Below are positions 26,840 through 35,019 of a DNA stretch of 64,000 nucleotides, piece after piece. Under the pieces are notes generated by a model that ran no database searches, was not told the DNA's origin, and saw only the letters and a list, made by a program, of their open reading frames with translations. A program made the position numbers and the translations under genes. The DNA lies in contig JAPKZB010000093.1 of NCBI GenBank assembly GCA_026393985.1, positions 120,350-184,349 of the forward strand, given 5' to 3'. Numbering within the stretch: the stretch's first letter is position 1; the number at the start of each line of letters is the position of its first letter. This DNA is from Acidobacteriota bacterium (lineage in GTDB: Bacteria > Acidobacteriota > Terriglobia > Bryobacterales > Bryobacteraceae).

Positions 26840-27459
26840 GGCTGCAGCTCCTCGTAGGTTTCGATGTGCGTGTTTTGCCGCACTTCAGCCAGCCACTTCG
26901 AGAGCAGCACGTTAATCTGCTCGGCCCGCAGCACAGTTTCAATCTGATCGCGGACCTCTTCGAGGGGCGGCTTGGGTTGGGCCGGGAGCCGCTGGTCGTA
27001 GTAGGCGCGAATCTGGGCGGGGTCCACCTGTACGGCGGGGCGGAAGCGGTTGAGGGTGAAGCGGAGGACGGCGGCTTGGTGGCGTAGGCTGAGACGCACC
27101 TGTTCTTCGGTCAGGCGGTAGTGCCCGAGAAGTTCCGCCCACCGGGCGGGGCCGCCGGCGTCCTGGATCTCGCGTTCGACAGCGGGCTGCACTTCGCTGC
27201 TCTCCGGAATCGGGTAGCGGCTGGCGCGCATCTCTTCGAGGATCAGGAGCCGGTCGACCAGGCGGTCGCGCATGGCGGCAAACGCCTCGTAGGTTTCAGC
27301 CACCGGCGCCCCGTCAAGCAGGGCCGCCACGCGAATCTGGTGGCGGACGGTAGAAGCCGTGATGACCTTGCGGCCTACGGTGGCGACAATGCGGTCGACC
27401 ACTTCGGCTGAGGCCGTCGCCGCCAGGAGTCCGCACAGGCCGAGCATTCGTATGGTCAT
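26836..27459 (-). CDS. Periplasmic SurA N-terminal-like chaperone lacking a PPIase domain
   Basis: 207 residues with a signal peptide (about 1-18). The sequence VVDRIVATVGRKVITASTVRHQIR right after cleavage is the classic start of SurA/PpiC-type chaperones (usually I-A-x-V-n-x-x-I-x-x-d). The rest is helical with many Arg and Glu residues and a C-terminal helix EVRDQIETVLRAEQ. No parvulin PPIase core is present. It sits between the BamA/TamA-like gene (one-base overlap, TGATG) and tamB (four-base overlap), so it probably escorts outer-membrane substrates to that machinery (inference). Confidence 0.75.
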   Translation of the reverse strand: MTIRMLGLCGLLAATASAEVVDRIVATVGRKVITASTVRHQIRVAALLDGAPVAETYEAFAAMRDRLVDRLLILEEMRASRYPIPESSEVQPAVEREIQDAGGPARWAELLGHYRLTEEQVRLSLRHQAAVLRFTLNRFRPAVQVDPAQIRAYYDQRLPAQPKPPLEEVRDQIETVLRAEQINVLLSKWLAEVRQNTHIETYEELQP

Positions 27460-30446
27460 CAGAACGTCTGCCCCAGAGAGAAGTGGAACTGGATGCGATC
27501 GATGCGTTGACTCAAGGCGCGGCCGCCGCCCTGGATCAACTGATCGCGGGTACCTTCGTAGCCGAAGAAGCGAGGCGAGTTGAGGCCGTAGGCCAGATCG
27601 AGCCGTACGGGACCCACCGGGGTCTTGAAGCGGATGCCAAAGCCCATGCCGTGGACCATGTAGTTGAAGTCGGCAATGTTCTGTTGTTTGAACCGGAAGG
27701 AGACCTTTCGGAGACTGCTGTAGACGTTGCCCGCGTCGTGAAAGAGCACACCGCCCAGCGTATCGCCCAGCAGGGGGAAGCGGAGCTCGAGGCTTTGGTT
27801 GACGAGCGCCTTGCCGCCGAGGGGAAAGCCGGTGGTCAGGTCACGGGGCCCGGCCTGGTTATCGGGAAAGGCCCGGTTGGAGGCGCCGCCGCCCGAGAAG
27901 AACCGTTCGGGCAGCGGGACGCTGGCGTCGGGGGTGGTGGTGTTGAACGAGTAGATGCTGCCCACCGTGAGCGATTGGGCCAGCACGAGTTCGCGGGACA
28001 GGCGGCGGTAGACCGAGTTGCGAATCAGGAGCCGGCCGAAGTCGGAGCGGGAGCCGAAGGCGCGATAGGCGAGGCCGCTATCGATGGTGGTGAAGACGCC
28101 TTTGGTCGAGTCGATTGGATCGTCGCGGCGGTCGCGGATGAAGGAGCTCGAAAAGATGCCAATGCGAACCGGGACGGAGAAGACGGGGATGAGCGCCGGG
28201 TCGATGTTCAGGGTCGACTTGTCGATGCGGACCTGGCGGAAGGCGTAGCGGTATTGCAGGCTCGTCGAACGGGAGAGGCGCTGGCCGAGCTGAATGGAGT
28301 TTTCAAAGCGTTCGGCGGCGAAGGTGCGCACATCGCGGGACTGGTCGAACAGGCTGGTGAGGTTGAGGTTGAGATTGTCGTTGCCGGTGAACTGCGGAGC
28401 GAAGTACGAGACGGCGATTCGCTTCTGGAAGTTGGAGACCTGGGAGCGTACGCCGAGGGTGTGGCCGAGGCCGAGGAAGTTTGCCCGGCTGACGCCGAAC
28501 GAGACGCGCGGGCTGAAGCCGGGAGCGCCGGCGGGTGCGGCGAGGGTGGTGTTGCCGCCGCCGATGCGGGCGAGTTGGGCGCCGAAGCCGATGGTGTAGG
28601 AGTAGCGGCTGGCTTCTTCGAGGCGGTAGAGGACGTATTTGTCCCGCTCGCGGCCGTTGGGATTCTGCAGCGCGATATCGACCTTGGCGAAGATCCCGAG
28701 TTCATAGAGACGGCGCTGGGCTTCGATGATGGCGCTTTGGGAGAGGGGGTCGCCGCTTTGAATGGGGATGCGGTCGTAGATGAGGCGGGGGCGGGTGGTC
28801 CGGTAGCCGCTGACGAGCACGCGGCGGACGAAGTTGCGCCGGCCTTCGGTAATCAGGTAGCGGACGTGCACCTGGTTGGGCGAGGCGGCGGGTTTGACGG
28901 CGTATTCGAACGAGGCATCGGGGAAGCCGTTGTTGAAGTAGAAGTTCAGCAGGAAGTCGCGGTCGGCGGCGATGTGGATATCGGCATAGGGCTGGCCTTC
29001 GAGGGTCTGCAGCTGGCTCTGGACAAATTCGAGATCCTTCGGGTTGACGCCGGCGACGTCGAGCGAGGCGATGAAGGACTGGGCGCCCTCCTGAATGTCA
29101 AGGAAGACCGCCACCTGGCCGAGGTTGCCCTGGTAGTTCTTGTCGACGCGGGAGCTGACGCGGACGTCGCGAAAGCCGTTCGAACGGTACAGGGCCTGGA
29201 TCGCGTCGATGTCTTTGCGCAGGAGTTCGTCGGAGAAGCGACCGCTGCGATAGCGGACGCGGGTGGCCGTGCGCACCGACAGGCGTTCGGCGATGGTCTG
29301 GCCGTCGAAGTAGCGGTTGCCGGCAATCTCGAGACGGACCAGCTTATAGCGGAGGCCGCGTTCGATGCTGTACTCGATGGTCTGTTCGGCATCGCCGGGG
29401 TTGGTGGGGTTGTCAAAGTCCACGGCGGCGTCGAAGTAGCCGCGGGTTTGAAAATACTTTTCGATGTTGCGGTTGCCTTCGACGAGCAGGTCGCGGTCCA
29501 CGGTGCGCTCCTGGTAGATGGGAACCAGTTGGCGGAGCTTGCCGGCCGACAGCTTGGCGCCGGTGGCGCGCACGCGGATGCGGGGACCGCCCGAGACCGC
29601 CACGGTTGGCTCCACCTGATTGGACTCAGGCAGGTAGCGCAGCCCTTCGAGCTTGACGCGGGCCATGAGAAAGTCGCTTTTCTGGAAGCGGAAGCGGATG
29701 CGTTCGAGGCCATTGACCAGCCGCTGCTCGGTGAGTTGTTTAGCGCTGACGAGGCCCCAGGCGCGTTGCCAGTTGGTGGCGCGGAACAGGCTGGCGGCAG
29801 TGTATTTGCTGTCGCCGGTAAAGACGGGGTCGGCAAAACGCGCCCGGTGGCCGTGATTGATCCGGAACTCGATCTGGACTTGCTGGGTGAGCGGGTCGTA
29901 GGTAAAGCGCGGCTCGACGGTAGCGCGGTAGAGGCCGTTGTTGCGCAGGGAGGTGAGAATGTTCTGAGTGGCCTCGATCAGATAATCTTCCGTGAAGGCC
30001 TGGCCCAATTCGAGCTTGGCGGCGGTGATGAGCTGCCCGTCGCTCGGCGGATCCACGGCGCCGGTGACCGACACCCCGCCGATGAACCAGGCGGGCACGG
30101 TGCGGAAGGTGAGGTTGACTTCGCCGGCGGGCGTGAGGACGGCGTCGACAGAGACGTCTTCAAAGCGGCCGGAGTCAAATAGCGTCTCGATGGCGGTCGA
30201 GATGGCTTGGCTGGCAAAGCGGTCGCCGCTCTTGACCGGGTTGAGGCGTTCGAGCTGTACGCGCGTGTAGGGCTGGGATTCCGGTTCGTAGCTGATGGAG
30301 GCGATGCGGCGGCCTTCGTACTTGCCCTCCAGCGAAAGGAACTGGCCGCTGGCGCAAGGCAGGAAGGCCGACCACACAAGGGCCGCCAAAATGCTCGTGA
30401 CCAGCTTCGGGCTCGAAACCAGCGTCGGGCCGGGACGGAATTCCAC
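27459..30446 (-). CDS. Omp85-family outer-membrane assembly protein (BamA/TamA-like) with POTRA domains
   Basis: 995 residues; GTG start supported by TATCAT (30454-30459) seven bases upstream. The signal peptide is about 35 residues, ending PCASGQ. Several POTRA-like repeats fill about 40-590 (for example RFEDVSVDAVLTPAGEVNLTF, NNGLYRATVEPRF, GFRDVRVSSRVDK, LGIFAKVDIAL). The C-terminal surface-antigen barrel (about 610-995) includes FIRDRRDDPIDSTKGVF, FFSGGGASNRAF, the VRLDLAYGL strand and a terminal FHFSLGQTF with Phe. More POTRA repeats appear to be present than in E. coli TamA. It is the first gene of an operon with a SurA-like chaperone and TamB, which suggests a TamA role, but it could serve as BamA. 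Confidence 0.85.
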   Translation of the reverse strand: MEFRPGPTLVSSPKLVTSILAALVWSAFLPCASGQFLSLEGKYEGRRIASISYEPESQPYTRVQLERLNPVKSGDRFASQAISTAIETLFDSGRFEDVSVDAVLTPAGEVNLTFRTVPAWFIGGVSVTGAVDPPSDGQLITAAKLELGQAFTEDYLIEATQNILTSLRNNGLYRATVEPRFTYDPLTQQVQIEFRINHGHRARFADPVFTGDSKYTAASLFRATNWQRAWGLVSAKQLTEQRLVNGLERIRFRFQKSDFLMARVKLEGLRYLPESNQVEPTVAVSGGPRIRVRATGAKLSAGKLRQLVPIYQERTVDRDLLVEGNRNIEKYFQTRGYFDAAVDFDNPTNPGDAEQTIEYSIERGLRYKLVRLEIAGNRYFDGQTIAERLSVRTATRVRYRSGRFSDELLRKDIDAIQALYRSNGFRDVRVSSRVDKNYQGNLGQVAVFLDIQEGAQSFIASLDVAGVNPKDLEFVQSQLQTLEGQPYADIHIAADRDFLLNFYFNNGFPDASFEYAVKPAASPNQVHVRYLITEGRRNFVRRVLVSGYRTTRPRLIYDRIPIQSGDPLSQSAIIEAQRRLYELGIFAKVDIALQNPNGRERDKYVLYRLEEASRYSYTIGFGAQLARIGGGNTTLAAPAGAPGFSPRVSFGVSRANFLGLGHTLGVRSQVSNFQKRIAVSYFAPQFTGNDNLNLNLTSLFDQSRDVRTFAAERFENSIQLGQRLSRSTSLQYRYAFRQVRIDKSTLNIDPALIPVFSVPVRIGIFSSSFIRDRRDDPIDSTKGVFTTIDSGLAYRAFGSRSDFGRLLIRNSVYRRLSRELVLAQSLTVGSIYSFNTTTPDASVPLPERFFSGGGASNRAFPDNQAGPRDLTTGFPLGGKALVNQSLELRFPLLGDTLGGVLFHDAGNVYSSLRKVSFRFKQQNIADFNYMVHGMGFGIRFKTPVGPVRLDLAYGLNSPRFFGYEGTRDQLIQGGGRALSQRIDRIQFHFSLGQTF

Positions 30447-30453
30447 TTCTTCG

Positions 30454-30502
30454 ATGATACCGTCGAGAGACGGTCGGTTTCCCGAACATATTGCGATAGC
30501 AT
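30454..30502. promoter_or_regulatory. Divergent promoter region between the Omp85 and beta-propeller genes
   Basis: Minus strand: TATCAT (plus coordinates 30454-30459) lies seven bases before the GTG at 30446. Plus strand: TAGCAT (30497-30502) lies six bases before the ATG at 30509. No Shine-Dalgarno sequence is seen on either side. Both genes look leaderless. Confidence 0.5.
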
Positions 30503-30508
30503 CTCAAG

Positions 30509-31774
30509 ATGATGCTCACTCTGGCCCTACTACTTTTGCAGGCGGACTGGTCTTCCTGGCGCGGTCCTTTCGAAAACGGCATGGCGCGCGGCGAGGCGCC
30601 GACCACCTGGAGCAGCGAGACAGAGAACGTCGCCTGGAAGACGGAGATTCCGGGCCGTGGACACTCTTCGCCGGTTCTTCACGGCGACCTGCTGTTTGTG
30701 ACGACGGCGGTGCCGGAGGGTCCACTCTCGGCGCCGGGCGGCGGACGAGGACCGGGCGGCGGCTTTGCGGCCAACGTGCCGCACCGGTTTCTGGTGCTCT
30801 GTCTGAACCGCAAGACGGGCAAAGTAGTCTGGCAGCAGGAGGCGCTGCGGGCCACGCCGCACGAAGGCTACCACTTCCGCTACGGCAGCTTTGCGTCGAA
30901 CTCGCCGGTGACGGATGGCAAACATGTCTATGCCTTCTTCGGCTCGCGGGGTTTGTTCGTGTACACGATGGACGGCAAGCCGGCCTGGCAGAAGAGCTTC
31001 TCGCCGATGCGGATGCGGCTGGCTTTCGGCGAAGGCACGGCGCCCGTGCTGCACGACAACACCCTGCTGCTGGGCTTCGATCAGGAGGAGGGATCCTACC
31101 TGCTGGCGCTCGACAAGACGACCGGCAAGCAGCTTTGGAAAGTGGACCGGGACGAGCCGAGCGCCTGGGCGCCGCCGCTAGTGCTCACGCACGAGGGGCA
31201 GAAGCAGATCATCGTGGCGGCAACCAATAAGACCCGGTCTTATGAGTTCGCCACCGGGAAGCTGATCTGGGAGTGCGCCGGGCTGGGCACGAACGTGATT
31301 CCCGCGCCGGTGACGGCCAAGGGACTGGTTTATGTGATGAGCGGCCACCGCGACCCGAATCTCCTGGCCATCCGCCTGGGCCGCAAAGGCGACCTGACGG
31401 GAACCGACGCCGTCGTCTGGCAGAACAAGCGCGCCAACTCCTATACGCCTTCGCCGGTGCTCATCAACGACCGCCTGTACTTTGTGAGCGACAACGGTTT
31501 CTTCAGCTGCCTGAACGCGCTGACGGGCGAGGTGTTGTTTCAGGAGCGTTTGCCGAAGCCGTATAACTTCAAGGCCTCGCCGGTGGGGGTGAACGGCAAG
31601 CTGTATCTATCGACCGAAGAGGGCGATGTGCTGGTGATGAAGATTGCCGACAAGATGGAACTCCTGGCCACGAACACGATGAAGGACGAGGTGTTCATCG
31701 CCAGCCCGGCCGTGACCGGTGGCGACCTTTATCTGCGCAGCCAGAAAGCCATCTACTGCATTCGGAACAAGTAA
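30509..31774 (+). CDS. Exported PQQ-like beta-propeller repeat protein (BamB-like)
   Basis: 421 residues with a short signal peptide (about 1-11, MMLTLALLLLQA). Repeats of the PQQ/WD40-like type run throughout: LVLCLNRKTGKVVWQ, YLLALDKTTGKQLWK, SYEFATGKLIWECAG, FSCLNALTGEVLFQ. A Gly/Pro-rich loop interrupts the first blade (about 72-92). No dehydrogenase metal motif (GNP/HDxxWD) is present, so this is probably a non-enzymatic or scaffold propeller rather than a quinoprotein. It is divergent from the Omp85 operon, which makes a BamB-like assembly role possible; proteins of this type also accompany Planctomycete sulfatases. The next gene starts one base after its stop. Confidence 0.75.
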   Translation: MMLTLALLLLQADWSSWRGPFENGMARGEAPTTWSSETENVAWKTEIPGRGHSSPVLHGDLLFVTTAVPEGPLSAPGGGRGPGGGFAANVPHRFLVLCLNRKTGKVVWQQEALRATPHEGYHFRYGSFASNSPVTDGKHVYAFFGSRGLFVYTMDGKPAWQKSFSPMRMRLAFGEGTAPVLHDNTLLLGFDQEEGSYLLALDKTTGKQLWKVDRDEPSAWAPPLVLTHEGQKQIIVAATNKTRSYEFATGKLIWECAGLGTNVIPAPVTAKGLVYVMSGHRDPNLLAIRLGRKGDLTGTDAVVWQNKRANSYTPSPVLINDRLYFVSDNGFFSCLNALTGEVLFQERLPKPYNFKASPVGVNGKLYLSTEEGDVLVMKIADKMELLATNTMKDEVFIASPAVTGGDLYLRSQKAIYCIRNK

Positions 31775-31775
31775 C

Positions 31776-32900
31776 ATGACCCCGGCACCCGTTCGCAACC
31801 AGGCTCTCGACGCTTACCGCGGCTTCGTGATGCTGCTGATGATGGCCGAGGTGCTGTCGCTCTCGCAGGTGGCCAAGGCGTATCCGGAGAGCTGGTTCTG
31901 GCAGACGCTCGGGTATCATCAGTCGCACGTCGCCTGGGAGGGCTGCTCGCTGCACGATCTGATTCAGCCCTCGTTTTCGTTTCTGGTGGGCGTGGCGCTC
32001 CCGTACTCGCTGGCCGGGCGCATGGCGCAGGGCGCTTCGGCGGGCGCGCTGTTCGGGCACGCCTGCTGGCGGGCGCTGGTGCTGGTGGCGCTGGGCATTT
32101 TTCTGCGCAGCACCCACCGCGAACAGACCAACTTTACGTTTGAAGATACGCTGACGCAGATTGGCCTGGGCTACCCATTTCTGTTCCTGCTGGGGCGGCG
32201 GCCGCCGCGGTGGCAGTGGATGGCGCTGGGGGCGATTCTGGCTGGTTACTGGCTCGTGTGGGCGCTCTATCCGGTGGCGCCGGAGTTGGGCTTCGGCGGG
32301 CACTGGATGAAGGCGGATAATTACGGAGCTGCGTTTGACCGCTGGTTTCTGAACCTGTTCCCGCGGGCGACGCCGTTTGAGGGCAACCGCGGCGGCTACC
32401 TGACGCTGAGCTTTATTCCGACGCTGGGGACGATGATTCTGGGGCTGGTGGCCGGACGCTGGCTGCGCGAAGCCGCGCCGGCGCTGCCGCTGCGGAGGTT
32501 TCTGCAGGCGGGCGCGGCCGGGGTGGCGGCAGGACTGCTGCTGCACGTGGCGGGCGTCTGCCCGATCGTCAAGCGGATCTGGACACCGGCGTGGACGCTG
32601 TTCAGCGGCGGCTTGTGCTTCCTGCTGCTGGCGGGCTTCAGTTGGGTGATCGACGGGAAGGGCTACCGGCGCTGGGCTTTTCCGCTGGTGGTGATCGGAA
32701 TGAACTCGATGGCGGCGTACCTGATTGCGCACCTGTGGGAGGAGTTTGTGATCGCCTCGTTCAGCATCCATCTGGGGGCGCAGTTCTTCGAGTTTGCCGG
32801 CGCGGGCCTGGCGCCGTTCTGGCGCGGGGCGGCGGTGCTGGCGGTCTTCTACTGGGTGCTGCTGTGGATGTACCGGCGGAAGCTGTTCTTGAAGGTGTAG
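31776..32900 (+). CDS. Multi-pass membrane acyltransferase-like protein (DUF5009/DUF1624, heparan-glucosaminide N-acetyltransferase type)
   Basis: 374 residues from the ATG at 31776, one base after the previous stop. The opening NQALDAYRGFVMLLMMAEVL is the R-G-x-x-x signature of this family (L-D-x-x-R-G), and DLIQPSFSFLVGVALPYS follows with the conserved F-x-F-x-x-G. About ten to twelve membrane segments are evident. FIPTLGTMILGLVAGRWLR and MNSMAAYLIAHL resemble later family motifs. The eukaryotic relative acetylates heparan glucosamine across the lysosomal membrane; bacterial members are thought to acylate periplasmic sugars. It forms a pair with the propeller gene and converges with the SDR gene. 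Confidence 0.8.
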   Translation: MTPAPVRNQALDAYRGFVMLLMMAEVLSLSQVAKAYPESWFWQTLGYHQSHVAWEGCSLHDLIQPSFSFLVGVALPYSLAGRMAQGASAGALFGHACWRALVLVALGIFLRSTHREQTNFTFEDTLTQIGLGYPFLFLLGRRPPRWQWMALGAILAGYWLVWALYPVAPELGFGGHWMKADNYGAAFDRWFLNLFPRATPFEGNRGGYLTLSFIPTLGTMILGLVAGRWLREAAPALPLRRFLQAGAAGVAAGLLLHVAGVCPIVKRIWTPAWTLFSGGLCFLLLAGFSWVIDGKGYRRWAFPLVVIGMNSMAAYLIAHLWEEFVIASFSIHLGAQFFEFAGAGLAPFWRGAAVLAVFYWVLLWMYRRKLFLKV

Positions 32901-32901
32901 G

Positions 32902-33660
32902 CTAGCCGCGGCCGATAAAAGGCATGTCGCTGGCCATGACCGTGAGGAACTGCACGTTGGCTTCAAGCGGCAGGCCGGCCATGTAGAGCACGGCGTCGCT
33001 GACGTGTTTGACGTCCATGCGCGGCTCCGGGCGCAGGCTGCCATCGGCTTGCAGGACGCCGCCGGTCATGCGCTGGGTCATCTCGGTGGCGGCGTTGCCG
33101 ATGTCGATCTGCCCGCAGGCGATGCGGAAGGGGCGGCCGTCGAGCGAGATGCTGCGGGTGAGGCCGGTGATGGCGTGTTTGGTGGCGGTGTAGGGCGCCG
33201 AGTGGGGGCGCGGCACGTGGGCCGAGATGGAGCCGTTGTTGATGATGCGGCCGCCCTGGGGCTGCTGCTTTTTCATCAGGCGCATGGCGTGCTGTGCGCA
33301 CAGGAAGGAGCCGGTAAGATTGACGCCCACGGCCGCGCTCCACTGCGCGAAGGTGAGCTCTTCCATCGGGATGGCCGGCGTGCCCATGCCGGCGTTGTTG
33401 AAGAGCAGGTCGAGGCGGCCGAAGGCGGCTTCGAGCCGCTCGAAGAGCGCAGCGACCTGATCGGGCTGGCTGATATCGGTGGGCACCGGCAGCATTTCGC
33501 CGCCGCCCGCCACAGCCTGCGCCGCGGTGGCGTCAAGCTCCGCGGCGCGGCGGCCGGCGAGGACAACCGAGTAGTTGGCCGCCTGCAGGGCAAGGCTGAC
33601 CGCGCGGCCGATGCCGCTGCCCGCGCCGGTGACCAGCGCGATTTTCCGGGGGTTATTCAT
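32902..33660 (-). CDS. Short-chain dehydrogenase/reductase (SDR) family oxidoreductase
   Basis: 252 residues, a classical SDR length. The NAD(P)-binding TGAGSGIG motif is at 11-18, NNAG at 88-91, catalytic Ser144 region (NNGSIS), Tyr157 and Lys161 (YTATK). ARG-type residues after the second strand (AGRRAAEL) suggest NADP(H) preference. [10 protein letters not shown]-like sequence near 190 is replaced by [15 protein letters not shown]. The substrate cannot be told from sequence. It ends one base past the stop of the convergent acyltransferase-like gene, and the DUF1552 gene lies seven bases upstream on the same strand, so it may be read from the same transcript. Confidence 0.88.
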   Translation of the reverse strand: MNNPRKIALVTGAGSGIGRAVSLALQAANYSVVLAGRRAAELDATAAQAVAGGGEMLPVPTDISQPDQVAALFERLEAAFGRLDLLFNNAGMGTPAIPMEELTFAQWSAAVGVNLTGSFLCAQHAMRLMKKQQPQGGRIINNGSISAHVPRPHSAPYTATKHAITGLTRSISLDGRPFRIACGQIDIGNAATEMTQRMTGGVLQADGSLRPEPRMDVKHVSDAVLYMAGLPLEANVQFLTVMASDMPFIGRG

Positions 33661-33666
33661 GACGGG

Positions 33667-35007
33667 TTAAGAGCGGGTAAAGACCGGGCTGTTCAGCGTG
33701 CCCGTGCTGTCGGCAAAGGACTCCACCGGGACGTCGAGGGCGCGCAGCATGCTGACATAGAGGTTCGACATGCGGGCTTCGCCGCCCTTCCAGTAATGGC
33801 CGTGCTTCAGGCCAAGGTTGGCGCCGCCGGCGACGAGGGTGGGGATATTGCGCGGATTGTGCGTGGTGCTGGCGCCGCTGCCGAACAGCACGATGGAGTT
33901 GTCGAGCACGCTGCCGTTGCGGTCCTGGTAGCCGGAGAGGCGCTTGAGGAAGTGGGCGATCTGGTGGCTCAGGAACATGTCGTACTTGGCGAACAGCATC
34001 TGGCCTTCTTTGTCGGTGGCGTGCGAGAGGTTGTGGTGCGTCTTCGCGAGGCCGAGTTTGATGGGGAAGGTATCGCTAATGCCCATGCCGTCTTCGCGGT
34101 TGAGCATGAAGGTGACCGAGCGGGTGATGTCCGCGTCAAAGGCGAGCGCGATCAGATCGAACATGTTGCGGTAGTACTCGGCCGGCTCCCCTTCGGAGGT
34201 GGCGTCGAGGTTCAGGTGCGAGTAGTCCTGCTTCTTGAGCGGGATATCGATCCACTTCTCGGAGGCGATGAGGCGGGACTCGACCTCATTGAGCGAGGTC
34301 ATGTACTGGTCCATGCGTTCGCGGTCGGACTTGCCAAGCTGCTGGTCGAGCGCCTTGGCGCTTTGGGCGACGGCATCGACGAGCTTGATGCGGCGCTGGA
34401 GCTTTTCGTGTTCGGCGGCCAGGGACTGGCGGTCGCCGCGGAAAAGCCGGTCGAAGATGCGGCGCGGGTTGTTTTCGGCCGGGATGGGCTTGCCTTCGAG
34501 GCTATAAGAGATGGTGCCGGTGCGCGAGAGGAAGCCGGTGCCGGCGTCGATCGAAAGAATCAGCGAGGGCTGGCGGCAGTACTGCTTGGTGTGGAGCGCG
34601 ATGACCTGATCGAGGCCGGCGGTGTTGTAAGTGCCGGGCTTCGGGTTATGGAGAGGCGCGCCGGTGAGCCACATGTCCGAGCAGGTGTGGGGGTCGGCCT
34701 TGGGGCCGCTCGGGTGGTGCATGCCGCCGAGGAAGCTGAGCTGCTGGCGGAAGGGGCTGAGCGGAGCGGTGGAGAGTCCAAACTGGAACTGGCCGTCCTT
34801 TTCAAGCGCGGGGAACCAGCTCCACTCGCTGATGTCGTGCTCGGCGCGCGGCAGCGACATGCCGTTGGCGGTGTAGATGGCGCAGAAGCGCTTGGCCGGC
34901 TTGCTGGTGACTTCGGCGCCCATGGCGTCGAGGACGGGCAGGGCGAGGGCGGCGCCACCTACTCCGGTGAGGAAGGCGCGGCGGTCGAGTTTGCGAGAGA
35001 GGCTCAT
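33667..35007 (-). CDS. DUF1552 exported protein (Tat signal)
   Basis: 446 residues. The twin-arginine motif [17 protein letters not shown] is at about 8-24, a Tat signal. DUF1552 features follow: [53 protein letters not shown] and the C-terminal [25 protein letters not shown]. The family is related to DUF1501 and always seems to accompany DUF1592-type proteins; activity is not established. It starts 12 bases after the stop of the DUF1592-containing gene, so the two form an operon, a second and distinct copy of the exported cytochrome-like/Tat-protein theme at 1114-6762. Confidence 0.88.
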   Translation of the reverse strand: MSLSRKLDRRAFLTGVGGAALALPVLDAMGAEVTSKPAKRFCAIYTANGMSLPRAEHDISEWSWFPALEKDGQFQFGLSTAPLSPFRQQLSFLGGMHHPSGPKADPHTCSDMWLTGAPLHNPKPGTYNTAGLDQVIALHTKQYCRQPSLILSIDAGTGFLSRTGTISYSLEGKPIPAENNPRRIFDRLFRGDRQSLAAEHEKLQRRIKLVDAVAQSAKALDQQLGKSDRERMDQYMTSLNEVESRLIASEKWIDIPLKKQDYSHLNLDATSEGEPAEYYRNMFDLIALAFDADITRSVTFMLNREDGMGISDTFPIKLGLAKTHHNLSHATDKEGQMLFAKYDMFLSHQIAHFLKRLSGYQDRNGSVLDNSIVLFGSGASTTHNPRNIPTLVAGGANLGLKHGHYWKGGEARMSNLYVSMLRALDVPVESFADSTGTLNSPVFTRS

Positions 35008-35019
35008 GATGGGCTCCGA

